Below the pieces are notes generated by a model. It was not told the origin of the DNA, did not search any database, and saw nothing but the letters and a program-made list of their open reading frames with translations. The position numbers and the translations under genes are program-made. DNA of 43,166 bases. It comes from Anaerolineae bacterium. Lineage in GTDB: Bacteria; Chloroflexota; Anaerolineae; 4572-78; J111. Location: NCBI GenBank assembly GCA_016931895.1, contig JAFGDY010000076.1, positions 1-43,166 on the forward strand, in the 5' to 3' direction. Of this stretch, positions 1 to 8,842 are shown piece after piece (positions within the stretch are counted from its first letter, which is position 1; the number at the start of each line of letters is the position of its first letter).

Positions 1-48
1 GTTCATTTGGAGCACATTTTTCGTCAAAACTAGACCATTTTGGCAGTT

Positions 49-621
49 ATGAGATCCTTCTCTGGTTCTCTCCGACAGACTGCTAGAGAAGCTTTTGCAT
101 CTGCCGTCACCTTGCGCCCAGACTTGGATGAACCCTACCGCCAAATTGCTGAAATTGAGTTTGCCCTGGCCCCGCAAACGCCTTTGGCTACGCCCCTGTC
201 CAAACCCTCCCCAAATAGGCTCATTGTCATTGGCATTGCCGAGCAGCGCATGCACGTTTACGAAGACGGCCGGCAAGTTTTTGATTTTGTGGTCTCCACC
301 GGCGAGCCGGGCCGCGATACCGCCATTGGCGAGTTTGAAATTTTAGACAAAATTGACGTGGCCTACGCCAGCACCTGGAATTTGGATATGCCCTACTGGA
401 TGGGTATTTACTGGTCCGGCCCATTGGAAAACGGCATCCACGCTTTGCCCATTGTCAAACACACCGGCTACAAATTATGGGACGGCTACTTGGGCCAGCG
501 CGTCTCCTACGGTTGCGTTATCCTGAGCGATGAAGATGCGGCCACCCTGTATGATTGGGTTGAAATTGGCGCCAAAGTTATCATTGTGCCCGGTTTCACC
601 TATTGGACGCCACCCGAATAA
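49..621 (+). CDS. L,D-transpeptidase (YkuD-like), N-terminus probably incomplete
   Basis: Cell-wall enzyme of the YkuD family, which forms 3-3 peptidoglycan cross-links or attaches proteins to peptidoglycan using an active-site cysteine. A short segment resembling a TPR helix pair (about residues 10-36) precedes a Pro-rich linker. The YkuD domain runs from about residue 56 to the end. The catalytic region shows GIHALP (His-131 counting from the ATG at 49) and VSYGCVILS (Cys-156). The usual His of the S-H-G-C motif is Tyr here. There is no signal peptide, and an in-frame TAG lies only 16 bases upstream, so the real N-terminus may have been lost by frameshift or rearrangement. TTG at 40 is another possible start, and neither start has a clear ribosome binding site. 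The next gene is pbpC, which fits a wall-synthesis role. Confidence 0.85.
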   Translation: MRSFSGSLRQTAREAFASAVTLRPDLDEPYRQIAEIEFALAPQTPLATPLSKPSPNRLIVIGIAEQRMHVYEDGRQVFDFVVSTGEPGRDTAIGEFEILDKIDVAYASTWNLDMPYWMGIYWSGPLENGIHALPIVKHTGYKLWDGYLGQRVSYGCVILSDEDAATLYDWVEIGAKVIIVPGFTYWTPPE

Positions 622-843
622 TTTTGCGCAAATTTTCCCTGCTCACGCGGCTAAAAAAGACCCTCTGATTTTGCAACATCTCCCCACAATTGCGCCACAA
701 AAACCCTACGGTTTGCCAATGGCTTTGTCGTTGGCTCACCAACTGCCGTTCACCTTCTCTCAGCCCCGCAAATCTCGGCAATTTGTGGTACAATAATGGC
801 ATGTAGTGTTGTGGGTCTTTATCCGGCATAGACAAATCTTTCC
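622..843. other. intergenic region between LDT and pbpC
   Basis: About 220 bases without a credible gene. The only recognisable signal is an extended -10 promoter element near 790. No terminator hairpin for the upstream gene was found. Confidence 0.5.
786..794 (+). promoter_or_regulatory. extended -10 element upstream of pbpC
   Basis: TGGTACAAT matches the bacterial extended -10 consensus TGnTATAAT with one mismatch. It lies 49 bases before the pbpC start. The -35 region is poor, as is common for extended -10 promoters. Confidence 0.45.
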
Positions 844-3495
844 ATGAAATCTATTTTACGCCAACAAAAAGTCATCATCTTCAGCGTAGTTGTGATGCTA
901 ATGATTCTGGCGCTGGCCGTCATTATCCACCAATGGCTGCTGGTTGACCTGCCCCGGCCCAACGAACTTTACCAATACACCGCCGCCCCCTCCACCAAAA
1001 TCTACGACCGGCACGGCACGCTGCTCTACGAAATCACCGACCCTCACCAGGGCTTGCATACCCCCCTGGCCCTGGCCGAAATTCCGCCCGCCTGCGTTGA
1101 AGCCACCATCGCCACCGAAGACGCCAGCTTTTACCGCAACCCCGGCGTGGATGCCTGGGCCATCATCCGCGCCCTGTACATTAACCTCAAAGGCGGCGAG
1201 GTGTTGAGCGGCGGCAGCACCATTACCCAACAATTGGCCCGCAACCTGCTGCTCTCGCCCCAAGAACGGGTGGAGGTCAGTTTGACCCGCAAACTGCGCG
1301 AGGCTATCCTGGCCTGGCGTCTGGCCCGGGCCTACGGCAAAGATGAAATTCTCACCCTCTACCTTAACGAAACCTACTACGGCAACCTGGCTTACGGCAT
1401 TGAGGCGGCCAGCCGCACCTATTTTGGCAAACACGCCGCCGAACTTGATCTGGCCGAATGTGCTATGCTGGCCGGTCTGCCGCAAAGTCCGGCCAATTAT
1501 AATCCCCTGGAAAATCCCAGCGCGGCCAAAGCGCGGCAAAATGTGGTGCTGGATTTAATGGTCAAACACGGCAGCCTTACCGCCGCTGAAGCCGACAGCG
1601 CCCGCAGCGAAAAGTTGGGGTTTGCCGCCATTCCCTTTCCCATCAAAGCGCCTCATTTTGTGATGTTTGTGCGGGGCGAGTTGGAAAGAACCTACGGCCT
1701 GGAGGCCATCTACCGCCAGGGCTTGCAGGTTTACACCACGCTCGACCTCAATATGCAAAACACCGCGCAGCGTATCGCGCGGTACCGGTTGGCCGAACTG
1801 TCCAAGCAGGAGGATGGCCAACCCCCACGCAACGTGCGTAATGCCGCCGTGGTGGTGCTGGGCCCTACCACCGGCGAGATTTTGACCATGCTCGGCAGCC
1901 CCAACTATTTTGACCCGCGCATTGATGGGGCGGTCAACGCCACCATGGCCACGCGCCAGCCCGGCTCTTCCATCAAACCCATCACCTACGCCGCCGCCTT
2001 TGACCCCGGCTTTGCCGCTGCCTATGGCTATGAGCCGCTCACGCCGGCCTCGATGATGGTGGATGTGCGCACTGCTTTTGTGACCAAAGAAGGCCAACCC
2101 TATGTGCCTGAAAACTACGACCGCACCTGGCGCGGCCCGGTGTTGCTGCGCCAGAGTTTGGCCAGCAGCTATAACCTCATTGCCGTCAAAGTGCTGGATT
2201 ACGTGGGGCTGGACACCATGGTTGACCTGGCCCGGCAAATGGGCATTACCACTTTTGATAACAAAAATTTTGGCCTGGCCCTCACCCTGGGCGGGGGCGA
2301 AGTGCGGCTGGTGGAATTGACCTCAGCCTACGCTGCCTTTGCTAACGGCGGGCGGGGGGCGGAGCCGATAGCCATCAGCCGGATCACCGATCATGAGGGC
2401 CGCTTGATCTACGTGTCGCCCAAAAACCTCAATCCCGGCCCCCAGGTAATGGATGCCCGCACCGCCTACCTCATCACCGATATTCTGAGCGACAATTACG
2501 CCCGCCGTTCCACCTTTGGCCCTGGCAGCCCGCTCCGCCTCTCCCGCCCGGCGGCGGCCAAAACCGGCACCACCCAGGATTGGCGCGACAACTGGACCGT
2601 GGGTTACACCCCCGATTTAGTGGTGGGCGTGTGGGCCGGCAACGCCGACAACGAGCCAATGCGCCACGTGTCCGGCGTCACCGGCGCGGCCCCCATCTGG
2701 CACGACATAATGGAAGAACTGCACAAAGCCCGTCCCGCCCGTGAATTTTATAGGCCTGACGGCTTGGTTGAGGCAGCGGTCTGCGCCGATAACGGCTTAT
2801 TGCCCGTTGTACCCGTAGCATTCAAAGCCCAACCAAATCCAATTCACAATTCACAATTCACAATTCACAATTCACAATTCACAATTCACAGTTCACAATT
2901 CCCTATTCCTTGTCCCCATACCATTACCGAACTTTTTATCGAAGGCACTGAACCGCAGCGCCTTGACGATTGGCATCAAAACATTGCCCTGGACCGGCGC
3001 AACGGTTTGCGAGCCGGGCCGGGCTGCCTCCTTGAATTTGTGACCTTCCGGGCCTTCACTCTCTATCCGTCCGAAGCCCAAGCCTGGGTTAACAAACAGG
3101 GTGTATCCCAGCCGCCGGACCTCTATTCGCCGTTTTGCCCGGAACAGGAAGTAGACAAAGCAGCAAGCCAGCAAATCAGCCAGACCAGCGCTCTTGGTGT
3201 TCCTCTCTCCTCTCCCCACGCCGGTCTGGTTTTCACCAGCCCCGACCAGGGCAGCGTTTTTCGCCTGTCGCCGGATATTCCGATAGAGAAACAAAAAATC
3301 CAGGTTAGCGTCCGCCCGGCAGAAGGGGTGGAGGTAGCGGGGGTTTCGCTGTTGGTCAACGGCCAACTGCTGGCCCAAGAAGCGGAAACAATGTGGCAAA
3401 TGAAGCCGGGCGTTTATACCTTTGAGGCGGTGGGAGTTGATAAAAATGGAAATGAGATCAAGGCCAGGGAGGTGACGGTGGAAGTGATGGAATAA
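844..3495 (+). CDS. pbpC: penicillin-binding protein 1C (bifunctional glycosyltransferase/transpeptidase)
   Basis: Class A PBP that polymerises lipid II glycan strands and cross-links peptide stems outside the membrane. An N-terminal membrane anchor (about residues 8-32) is followed by a GT51 domain with EDASFY (catalytic Glu-92), GGSTITQQLARNLLL and RKLREAILAWRLA. The transpeptidase domain has SSIK (Ser-375), SYN (442-444) and KTGT (from Lys-573). The C-terminal part beyond about residue 640 is PBP1C-like and ends in a beta-sandwich-like region. Oddly, a heptanucleotide repeat inserts a IHNSQFT-type peptide (about residues 666-687) in frame between the transpeptidase domain and the C-terminal module. 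At 883 residues it is longer than the roughly 770 typical of enterobacterial PBP1C. Confidence 0.95.
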   Translation: MKSILRQQKVIIFSVVVMLMILALAVIIHQWLLVDLPRPNELYQYTAAPSTKIYDRHGTLLYEITDPHQGLHTPLALAEIPPACVEATIATEDASFYRNPGVDAWAIIRALYINLKGGEVLSGGSTITQQLARNLLLSPQERVEVSLTRKLREAILAWRLARAYGKDEILTLYLNETYYGNLAYGIEAASRTYFGKHAAELDLAECAMLAGLPQSPANYNPLENPSAAKARQNVVLDLMVKHGSLTAAEADSARSEKLGFAAIPFPIKAPHFVMFVRGELERTYGLEAIYRQGLQVYTTLDLNMQNTAQRIARYRLAELSKQEDGQPPRNVRNAAVVVLGPTTGEILTMLGSPNYFDPRIDGAVNATMATRQPGSSIKPITYAAAFDPGFAAAYGYEPLTPASMMVDVRTAFVTKEGQPYVPENYDRTWRGPVLLRQSLASSYNLIAVKVLDYVGLDTMVDLARQMGITTFDNKNFGLALTLGGGEVRLVELTSAYAAFANGGRGAEPIAISRITDHEGRLIYVSPKNLNPGPQVMDARTAYLITDILSDNYARRSTFGPGSPLRLSRPAAAKTGTTQDWRDNWTVGYTPDLVVGVWAGNADNEPMRHVSGVTGAAPIWHDIMEELHKARPAREFYRPDGLVEAAVCADNGLLPVVPVAFKAQPNPIHNSQFTIHNSQFTIHSSQFPIPCPHTITELFIEGTEPQRLDDWHQNIALDRRNGLRAGPGCLLEFVTFRAFTLYPSEAQAWVNKQGVSQPPDLYSPFCPEQEVDKAASQQISQTSALGVPLSSPHAGLVFTSPDQGSVFRLSPDIPIEKQKIQVSVRPAEGVEVAGVSLLVNGQLLAQEAETMWQMKPGVYTFEAVGVDKNGNEIKAREVTVEVME
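2841..2903 (+). repeat. in-frame heptamer tandem repeat inside pbpC
   Basis: Seven perfect copies of AATTCAC (2841-2889) are followed by two degenerate copies. Because 7 is not a multiple of 3, the three reading phases cycle and give a 7-residue peptide period (IHNSQFT) without a stop. It is one of several 7-bp-period loci in this window. Confidence 0.95.
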
Positions 3496-3519
3496 TGCGC
3501 CCAACGCTTCTGAACGTCG

Positions 3520-3548
3520 TTGCCCATTTGTCCGCTTTAGGGTAGAAT
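3520..3548 (+). promoter_or_regulatory. sigma-70-type promoter for the FMN protein-thyA-ubiD-acnX operon
   Basis: TTGCCC (3520-3525), a 17-base spacer and TAGAAT (3543-3548). It lies in the pbpC/3609 gap, about 60 bases upstream of the first gene of the operon. Confidence 0.6.
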
Positions 3549-3608
3549 GTGCCGCCACAGGGAATATTTGACCGACCGAATTTGCACTGACAAAAAAGGA
3601 AGAAAGTT

Positions 3609-4103
3609 ATGACAGAGCGCCAACCCCTGGAAGCTATAGACTCTCCCCTTTGGCAAACCGTGCCTGAACTTCCCCTTGAAGTGTTTACGGTTTTGCGCCA
3701 GGCCGATAGTGTATTTAATCCGGTGGCCATTATTGCCACCCTAGACCCGGAGGGAACGCCGCATACGGCGCCCTTTGGCAGCCTGCGGGCCGTAACCACC
3801 CGGTCGCTTCGTTTCCTCTGCTATCGCGCCCATAACACCTATGCCAATCTCTGCCGCGACGGCCGGATTGCGATAACCGTTGTGTCCCCGCCCGGTGTGG
3901 CCGTGAGTATCCGGGGACGGGCTAGGGTTATCAGAGAACAAATGGACGTGGCCCAACAATATGCCCTGGTGGCCGTTGACATTGACCAGGTAAAAAATAA
4001 CATGGTTGGGTTGGGCATCATCAAAAACGTCATCCCTGCCTCCCCGGCCAAGAACACCCAAGATTGGTTTGCCAATATCTTGGGCGAGCGGGATGGCGTA
4101 TAA
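3609..4103 (+). CDS. pyridoxamine 5'-phosphate oxidase-like FMN-binding protein
   Basis: A 164-residue protein with the split-barrel flavin-binding fold. The core strand pattern NPVAIIATLDPEGTPHTAPFG (about residues 37-57) is typical of the PNPOx-like superfamily, whose members bind FMN, F420 or haem and reduce varied substrates. The substrate cannot be told from sequence. It has a good ribosome binding site (AAAAGGAAGAAAG) and lies 12 bases upstream of thyA in the same operon, so it may serve nucleotide or isoprenoid redox chemistry. That link is only positional. Its family is clear; its reaction is not. Confidence 0.8.
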   Translation: MTERQPLEAIDSPLWQTVPELPLEVFTVLRQADSVFNPVAIIATLDPEGTPHTAPFGSLRAVTTRSLRFLCYRAHNTYANLCRDGRIAITVVSPPGVAVSIRGRARVIREQMDVAQQYALVAVDIDQVKNNMVGLGIIKNVIPASPAKNTQDWFANILGERDGV

Positions 4104-4115
4104 AAGGAGGAGGTT

Positions 4116-4910
4116 ATGCAGCAATACCTTGATTTGATGCGCCACGTCCTGGCGCGCGGGGTCAAAAAGCAGGACCGCACCGGCGTTGGCACCATCAGCG
4201 TATTTGGGTATCAAATGCGCTTTGATCTGGCCCACCGCTTTCCCCTGGTAACCACCAAACGCGTGCATTTTAAATCCATTGGCTATGAGTTGCTCTGGTT
4301 TCTCCAGGGCAGTACCAACATCAAATATCTCAATGAGCATGGGGTAAAAATTTGGAACGAGTGGGCCGACGAAAGTGGCGAATTAGGCCCTATCTATGGC
4401 TATCAATGGCGCAGTTGGCCTGCGCCTGATGGCAGAACGATTGACCAGATGCAGCAGGTGCTTGAGCAGATAAAAAACAATCCCGACTCCCGGCGGCACA
4501 TCGTATCGGCCTGGAATGTGGCTTATCTTGACCAAATGGCACTGCCGCCTTGCCACTGCTTTTTTCAATTTTACGTGGCCAACGGCCAACTATCGTGCCA
4601 GCTTTATCAGCGCAGCGCCGATATTTTCTTGGGCGTGCCGTTCAACATCGCCTCTTACGCTTTGCTCACCATGATGGTGGCCCAGGTCTGTGGCCTGTCG
4701 CCGGGTGAGTTTGTGCATACCTTGGGCGACGCCCACATTTATCTCAATCACCTGGACCAGGTCAACCTGCAACTGTCGCGCCGGCCCTATCCCCTGCCGC
4801 AACTAAAACTCAATCCGGCGGTCAAATCCCTTTTTGATTTTGAGTATGAAGATTTTTTGTTGGAAAATTATCAGCATCATCCCCCCATCAAAGCAGAGAT
4901 TGCCGTGTGA
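4116..4910 (+). CDS. thyA: thymidylate synthase
   Basis: Converts dUMP to dTMP using methylene-tetrahydrofolate. At 264 residues it matches the length of the E. coli enzyme. The active-site block [12 protein letters not shown] carries the catalytic Cys (about residue 146). It is followed by [20 protein letters not shown] and GDAHIYLNH, both signature segments of ThyA. It has a strong Shine-Dalgarno sequence (AAAGGAGGAGG). Its stop codon overlaps a possible GTG start of the downstream ubiD-family gene, which points to transcription in one message and possibly to translational coupling. Confidence 0.97.
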   Translation: MQQYLDLMRHVLARGVKKQDRTGVGTISVFGYQMRFDLAHRFPLVTTKRVHFKSIGYELLWFLQGSTNIKYLNEHGVKIWNEWADESGELGPIYGYQWRSWPAPDGRTIDQMQQVLEQIKNNPDSRRHIVSAWNVAYLDQMALPPCHCFFQFYVANGQLSCQLYQRSADIFLGVPFNIASYALLTMMVAQVCGLSPGEFVHTLGDAHIYLNHLDQVNLQLSRRPYPLPQLKLNPAVKSLFDFEYEDFLLENYQHHPPIKAEIAV

Positions 4911-4936
4911 GAAATAACAGTAAATCGGTGAAAATT

Positions 4937-6253
4937 ATGGCGTTCAGAGATTATGTTGAAAAATTGGCAGCCCGGGGCGAGTTGGTCACAATCGGCAAAC
5001 CCATTTCAAAAACTTACCAAATTGCCGGGGTCCTCAAACAATTGGAACCCCAACCCGTTTTGTTTGAAAACGTCAAAGAGTCGCCCTTTAGGGTTATTGG
5101 CAATCTTTTTTGTACTAAAGCCGCTTTTGCCGATTATTTTGGCCTTCAAATTGCTGACATCATTCCCACCCTGATCGCGGCCATTGACAACCATTTGCCC
5201 GGCAAAATTGTTGACAACGCGCCTTGCCAGGAAGTGGTGCAAACAGCGCCAAACCTGAACGCGTTGCCCATCCTCAAACATTGCCATAACGACGGCGGCA
5301 ACTACATCAGTTCCGGTGTGGTAATTGCCAAACACCCCCGGTATGGCCAAAACGCCGACTTTCATCGCTGCATGCAATTCTCCCCCACCGAAATGGCCGT
5401 CCGCGTGGTCAAAAATCGCCATTTTGACAAATTTTTGCAAGATTTAGAAGCGGTGGATGTTGCTATTTGCATTGGCAATCCGCCCAATGTTTTGGCCGCT
5501 GCCGCCATCTCGGTGGACCTGGGCGTGGACGAGTTAGAAATTGCCAATGCCCTGGAACCGTTGCTGTTGACCAGGGCCAAAACGGTTGACCTGCTCATCC
5601 CGGCGGAAGCCGAATTTGTTTTGGAAGGCACGGTCTATTTGCGCCGCCGCCACCCTGAAGGCCCCCTTGTTGACCTGACCGAAACCCAGGACGTTATCCG
5701 GCAGGAGCCGGTGTTGGTGGTAAAGGCCATTACCCATCGCCGCGAGGCCATGTGGCAGGCCTTGCTGCCTGGCGGTTTGGAACATAAGTTGTTGATGGGC
5801 ATGCCGCGCGAGCCGACCATTTTTAAAGAGGTGAACCGGGTGGTGAACTGCCTGAACGTCAATGTTGATCCCGGCGGTTGTTCGTGGCTGCACGCCATTG
5901 TGCAAATTGACAAACAGGCGGAGGACGACGGGCTAAAGGCCATTCACGCCGCTTTTGCCGGGCATCGTTCCTGCAAACACGTGTTTGTGGTAGATAAAGA
6001 CATCAACATTTATGACCCGCTGGCAGTGGAGTGGGCCATGGCCACCCGTTTTCAGGGCGACCGGGACCTGGTAATCAAAAACAGGGAACCCGGCTCCAGC
6101 CTTGATCCCAGCGCCGAGCCGGGCGCCAATCTGACCACCAAACTTGGTTTTGATTTGACCAAACCCCTGGCGGCCCAGGGCAAAACATTTGATAAAGTGC
6201 CGTTCCCGGAGGTGAATGTGGGCAGTTTTGTGGAAGCGGAGATCAAGAATTAG
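4937..6253 (+). CDS. UbiD-family decarboxylase, candidate anhydromevalonate phosphate decarboxylase
   Basis: UbiD-family enzymes are (de)carboxylases that use prenylated FMN. This one has the usual N-terminus (MAFRDYVEKLAARGELV), a central VLEG (about residues 227-230) followed by PEGP (about 239-242), and roughly 439 residues. Position 4937 was chosen over the in-frame GTG at 4907 because family members start at this MxFRD segment. Four bases downstream begins aconitase X. In most archaea, AcnX dehydrates mevalonate 5-phosphate and a UbiD homologue decarboxylates the product to isopentenyl phosphate, so that role is the best inference here. The UbiX flavin prenyltransferase it would need is not in the window. 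A generic 4-hydroxybenzoate-type decarboxylase is the alternative. Confidence 0.85.
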   Translation: MAFRDYVEKLAARGELVTIGKPISKTYQIAGVLKQLEPQPVLFENVKESPFRVIGNLFCTKAAFADYFGLQIADIIPTLIAAIDNHLPGKIVDNAPCQEVVQTAPNLNALPILKHCHNDGGNYISSGVVIAKHPRYGQNADFHRCMQFSPTEMAVRVVKNRHFDKFLQDLEAVDVAICIGNPPNVLAAAAISVDLGVDELEIANALEPLLLTRAKTVDLLIPAEAEFVLEGTVYLRRRHPEGPLVDLTETQDVIRQEPVLVVKAITHRREAMWQALLPGGLEHKLLMGMPREPTIFKEVNRVVNCLNVNVDPGGCSWLHAIVQIDKQAEDDGLKAIHAAFAGHRSCKHVFVVDKDINIYDPLAVEWAMATRFQGDRDLVIKNREPGSSLDPSAEPGANLTTKLGFDLTKPLAAQGKTFDKVPFPEVNVGSFVEAEIKN

Positions 6254-6257
6254 AAAT

Positions 6258-7457
6258 ATGAACCTGACCCCCGAAGAACAAAAAATGCTGGCCGGGCAAT
6301 ACGGGCCGGCTACCCAAAAGGCAATGGAAATTTTGGCGGCGTTGGGCGCTATTTACGAAGCCGCGCGCATGACGCCGGTGACGTCGGTGCAAATTGCCGG
6401 GGTAAGCTACGAAAACTTGGGCGAAGCCGGGCTGGAGTTTTTGACCGAGATGGCCGATGGCGGCGGCCAAACCCGCGTGCTGACCACGCTCAACCCTGCC
6501 GGGATGGACGTGGAGAACTGGCCGGCCCTGGGCATTGGCCCGGAATTTGCCCGCAACCAAAAACGGGTGCTGGCCGCCTTTGCCCGGATGAACGTGATCA
6601 CCACTTGCTCCTGCACGCCCTACTTGTTTGGCAATACCCCCCACTTTGGCGAACACATTGCCTGGGCCGAAAGCAGCGCGGTGTGTTACGCCAACTCGGT
6701 GCTGGGCGCGCGCAGCAATCGAGAAGGCGGCCCCAGCGCCCTGGCTGCCGCGTTGACCGGGCGCACGCCGGAATACGGCTATCATTTGGCCCAAAATCGC
6801 CGGCCTACGCTGACCGTTATAGTTGAAGGGCGGCCCGCCGAAAATAATGAGTTTGGCGCTTTGGGAAAGGTTATTGGGGAGAGGTTGGCCGCGGCATGCG
6901 AGAGGCCGGTGTCTTACATTCAGGGGATTGAACAAGCCTCGGTGGAGCAGCTAAAATCGTTTTGCGCCAGCCTTGCCACCTACGGCGGCGCGGCGCTGTT
7001 TCACATGCCCGGGATCACGCCCGAAGCGGCCCAAATGACCCCGCCCCAGGCGGTCATCACTGTCACCCAGGCCGATCTTGAAGCGGCCAATGAATCGCTA
7101 AACGATGCCGCTGCTGATGACGTTGACTTTGTCAGCCTGGGCTGCCCGCACCTGTCCCTTAACGAAATTGCCCGGCTGGCGGCGTTGCTCAAGGGCAAAA
7201 AAGTGACCAAAGAATTTTGGCTGACTACGGCCCGACCCACCAAACAAGTGGCCGATATGATGGGCTACACCCAGATCATCGAAGCCAGCGGCGCAAAATT
7301 TGCTGCCGACACCTGCTGCGTGGTAGCGCCGATCAAGGGCCGGTTTAAGGCCCTGGCTACGGATAGCGCCAAGGCCTGTTATTATGCTTACGCCAAGAAC
7401 AAATTCAAAACAGTGCTCAAGCCCTTTGATGAAGTAGTAGCGGAGGCCCTAAAATGA
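6258..7457 (+). CDS. aconitase X catalytic (large) subunit, candidate phosphomevalonate dehydratase
   Basis: A 399-residue DUF521/aconitase X protein, a dehydratase with an iron-sulfur cluster. Visible candidate cluster cysteines are Cys-117/Cys-119 (ITTCSCTPYL), Cys-296 (SLGCPHLS) and Cys-353/354 (DTCCVV). The segment GEHIAWAESSAVCYANSVLGAR is the family hallmark. The start is the ATG at 6258, four bases after the ubiD-type stop. The family includes cis-3-hydroxyproline dehydratases and archaeal phosphomevalonate dehydratase. The separate small-subunit gene and the adjacent UbiD gene favour the mevalonate role. There is no proline racemase or hydroxyproline catabolic gene nearby to support the other. 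Confidence 0.88.
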   Translation: MNLTPEEQKMLAGQYGPATQKAMEILAALGAIYEAARMTPVTSVQIAGVSYENLGEAGLEFLTEMADGGGQTRVLTTLNPAGMDVENWPALGIGPEFARNQKRVLAAFARMNVITTCSCTPYLFGNTPHFGEHIAWAESSAVCYANSVLGARSNREGGPSALAAALTGRTPEYGYHLAQNRRPTLTVIVEGRPAENNEFGALGKVIGERLAAACERPVSYIQGIEQASVEQLKSFCASLATYGGAALFHMPGITPEAAQMTPPQAVITVTQADLEAANESLNDAAADDVDFVSLGCPHLSLNEIARLAALLKGKKVTKEFWLTTARPTKQVADMMGYTQIIEASGAKFAADTCCVVAPIKGRFKALATDSAKACYYAYAKNKFKTVLKPFDEVVAEALK

Positions 7458-7846
7458 AATTTCAGGGACGCAAAATTTATCAAGGCCGGGTTGAAGGCGA
7501 GGCGCTGGTCACGGCCATGGGCCTCTCTTTTTTTGGCGGCGTGGACCCGGATACCGGACTGGTGGTAGAGCGAGGTCACGAGATTGAGGGCCAATCCATC
7601 AAGGGCAAAGTATTGGCCTTTCCAACGGGCAAGGGATCAACGGTGGGGTCTTACACGTTATATCGGTTGCGGCGCAACGGCCTGGCCCCGCTGGCCATCA
7701 TCAACGCCGAATGTGAGACGATTACGGCGGTGGGCTGCATCATTTCTGAGATCCCCTGCGTGGACAAAATTCCCATAGCACAACTCAAAACAGGCGCAAA
7801 AGTGGTGGTGGATGGGGAGCAGGGAACGGTAGAGGTTCTGGAATGA
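7454..7846 (+). CDS. aconitase X swivel (small) subunit
   Basis: A 130-residue DUF126 protein, the small swivelling domain that closes over the active site of AcnX. The glycine/serine-rich motif GKGSTVGSYTLYRL (about residues 57-70) is characteristic, as is the C-terminal VVVDGEQGTVEVLE. It overlaps the large-subunit stop by 4 bases (ATGA), consistent with 1:1 translation of the two subunits. It is the last gene of the plus-strand operon and its stop sits one base from the stop of the convergent holA gene. Confidence 0.9.
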   Translation: MKFQGRKIYQGRVEGEALVTAMGLSFFGGVDPDTGLVVERGHEIEGQSIKGKVLAFPTGKGSTVGSYTLYRLRRNGLAPLAIINAECETITAVGCIISEIPCVDKIPIAQLKTGAKVVVDGEQGTVEVLE

Positions 7847-7847
7847 T

Positions 7848-8813
7848 TTATGGGCCAGAGACGGTACACAGGTTGGCAATCAGGGTATCCAGAGCCAGCA
7901 AACCGTCTATCCGGCCTGTTTTGATGGCCAGGTCAATCTCCAGAAGCATTTCCAAAATTTGTTCCAGGCGGGTCATTGAAAAATTGGCGGCTTCTTTGAG
8001 CCGGGCCTGGGCCGCGTAATCGCTGCGCCAGCCTTTGATGCGGGCAATCTCTGCCGGCGTCAGGCCTCGCTCGGCCATATCTTTTACCTCAATTAACGCC
8101 CTGATTTGGGCGGCAATACCACCCAAAATAGCCATAGGGTTTTTGCCTTCGTCCAACTCTTTGTGCATCTGGTCATAAGCGCGCCGGGCGTTGCGCTGGC
8201 CAATGGCGTTGGCTATGCCAAATCTTTCGGCTTCTTCAGTGTAGGTTACCAGCAGGTCAACATCGGCTTTTTGAATGGGACGCTGCCGGCCAACGTAAAG
8301 CGCCAACTTTTCAAGTTCATTGTTGAGGATGCGTAGCTTTGGACCGACCAGCCGGCCCAACAAGGCGGCTGCGCCTGGCTCGATGTTGGCACCCAGTTCT
8401 TTGGCCCGTTTGACAATCCACGGCTGCAAATTGTTGGGATCAATGCCGGCAAAGTGAACTACGCCCTTTTCCCCGGCTATTTTCAGCACGGGATGATTTT
8501 TGTCCAGCGCCTCTCGTTCCACCAGCACCAGGTCGGTAGAAGAGGGTAGGTGAGGCAGGTAGGCCACCAGGGCTTGCAGCGCCTCGGGTTGCCCGGCCAC
8601 GTAGCGGAGATAACCGTTGACAATGACCAGCCGTTTGTTTACCAGCAGGGGCAGAGTATCGGTGTGATGCCGGATTTCACTGAGCGTTAAGCCCTGGCCG
8701 TCGAGTTGAGTGGTGCTCAAACCGGCCGAGGCGGTATCGCCCATGGCCGCTTTTAACGCGGCTATTTTTTGGGTATGAATTAAATCATCGGGACCGTGAA
8801 AAAGGTAGAGCAT
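7848..8813 (-). CDS. holA: DNA polymerase III subunit delta
   Basis: Clamp-loader subunit that opens the beta sliding clamp during replication. The 321-residue protein has the HolA N-terminus (MLYLFHGPDDLI), which is the AAA-like fold without ATP-binding motifs. It also has the KLAKLRILNNELEKLALY-like central segment, here PKLRILNNELEKLALYVG, and the C-terminal collar helices ending in LALDTLIANL. It converges on the acnX operon with a one-base gap, so a shared terminator is unlikely. No clear ribosome binding site is visible upstream, where the MITE-like element begins about 30 bases away. Confidence 0.9.
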   Translation of the reverse strand: MLYLFHGPDDLIHTQKIAALKAAMGDTASAGLSTTQLDGQGLTLSEIRHHTDTLPLLVNKRLVIVNGYLRYVAGQPEALQALVAYLPHLPSSTDLVLVEREALDKNHPVLKIAGEKGVVHFAGIDPNNLQPWIVKRAKELGANIEPGAAALLGRLVGPKLRILNNELEKLALYVGRQRPIQKADVDLLVTYTEEAERFGIANAIGQRNARRAYDQMHKELDEGKNPMAILGGIAAQIRALIEVKDMAERGLTPAEIARIKGWRSDYAAQARLKEAANFSMTRLEQILEMLLEIDLAIKTGRIDGLLALDTLIANLCTVSGP

Positions 8814-8842
8814 AGGCGGTCTAGCGCATCATCCGAAGTTAT

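Noticed and set aside
2841-2903. Possible CRISPR-like array
   Set aside because: Units are 7 bases with no spacers, and no cas genes are present.
6258-7846. Hydroxyproline catabolism as the role of aconitase X
   Set aside because: Not excluded by sequence, but no proline racemase-like, reductase or transport genes are adjacent, whereas a UbiD-family gene is.
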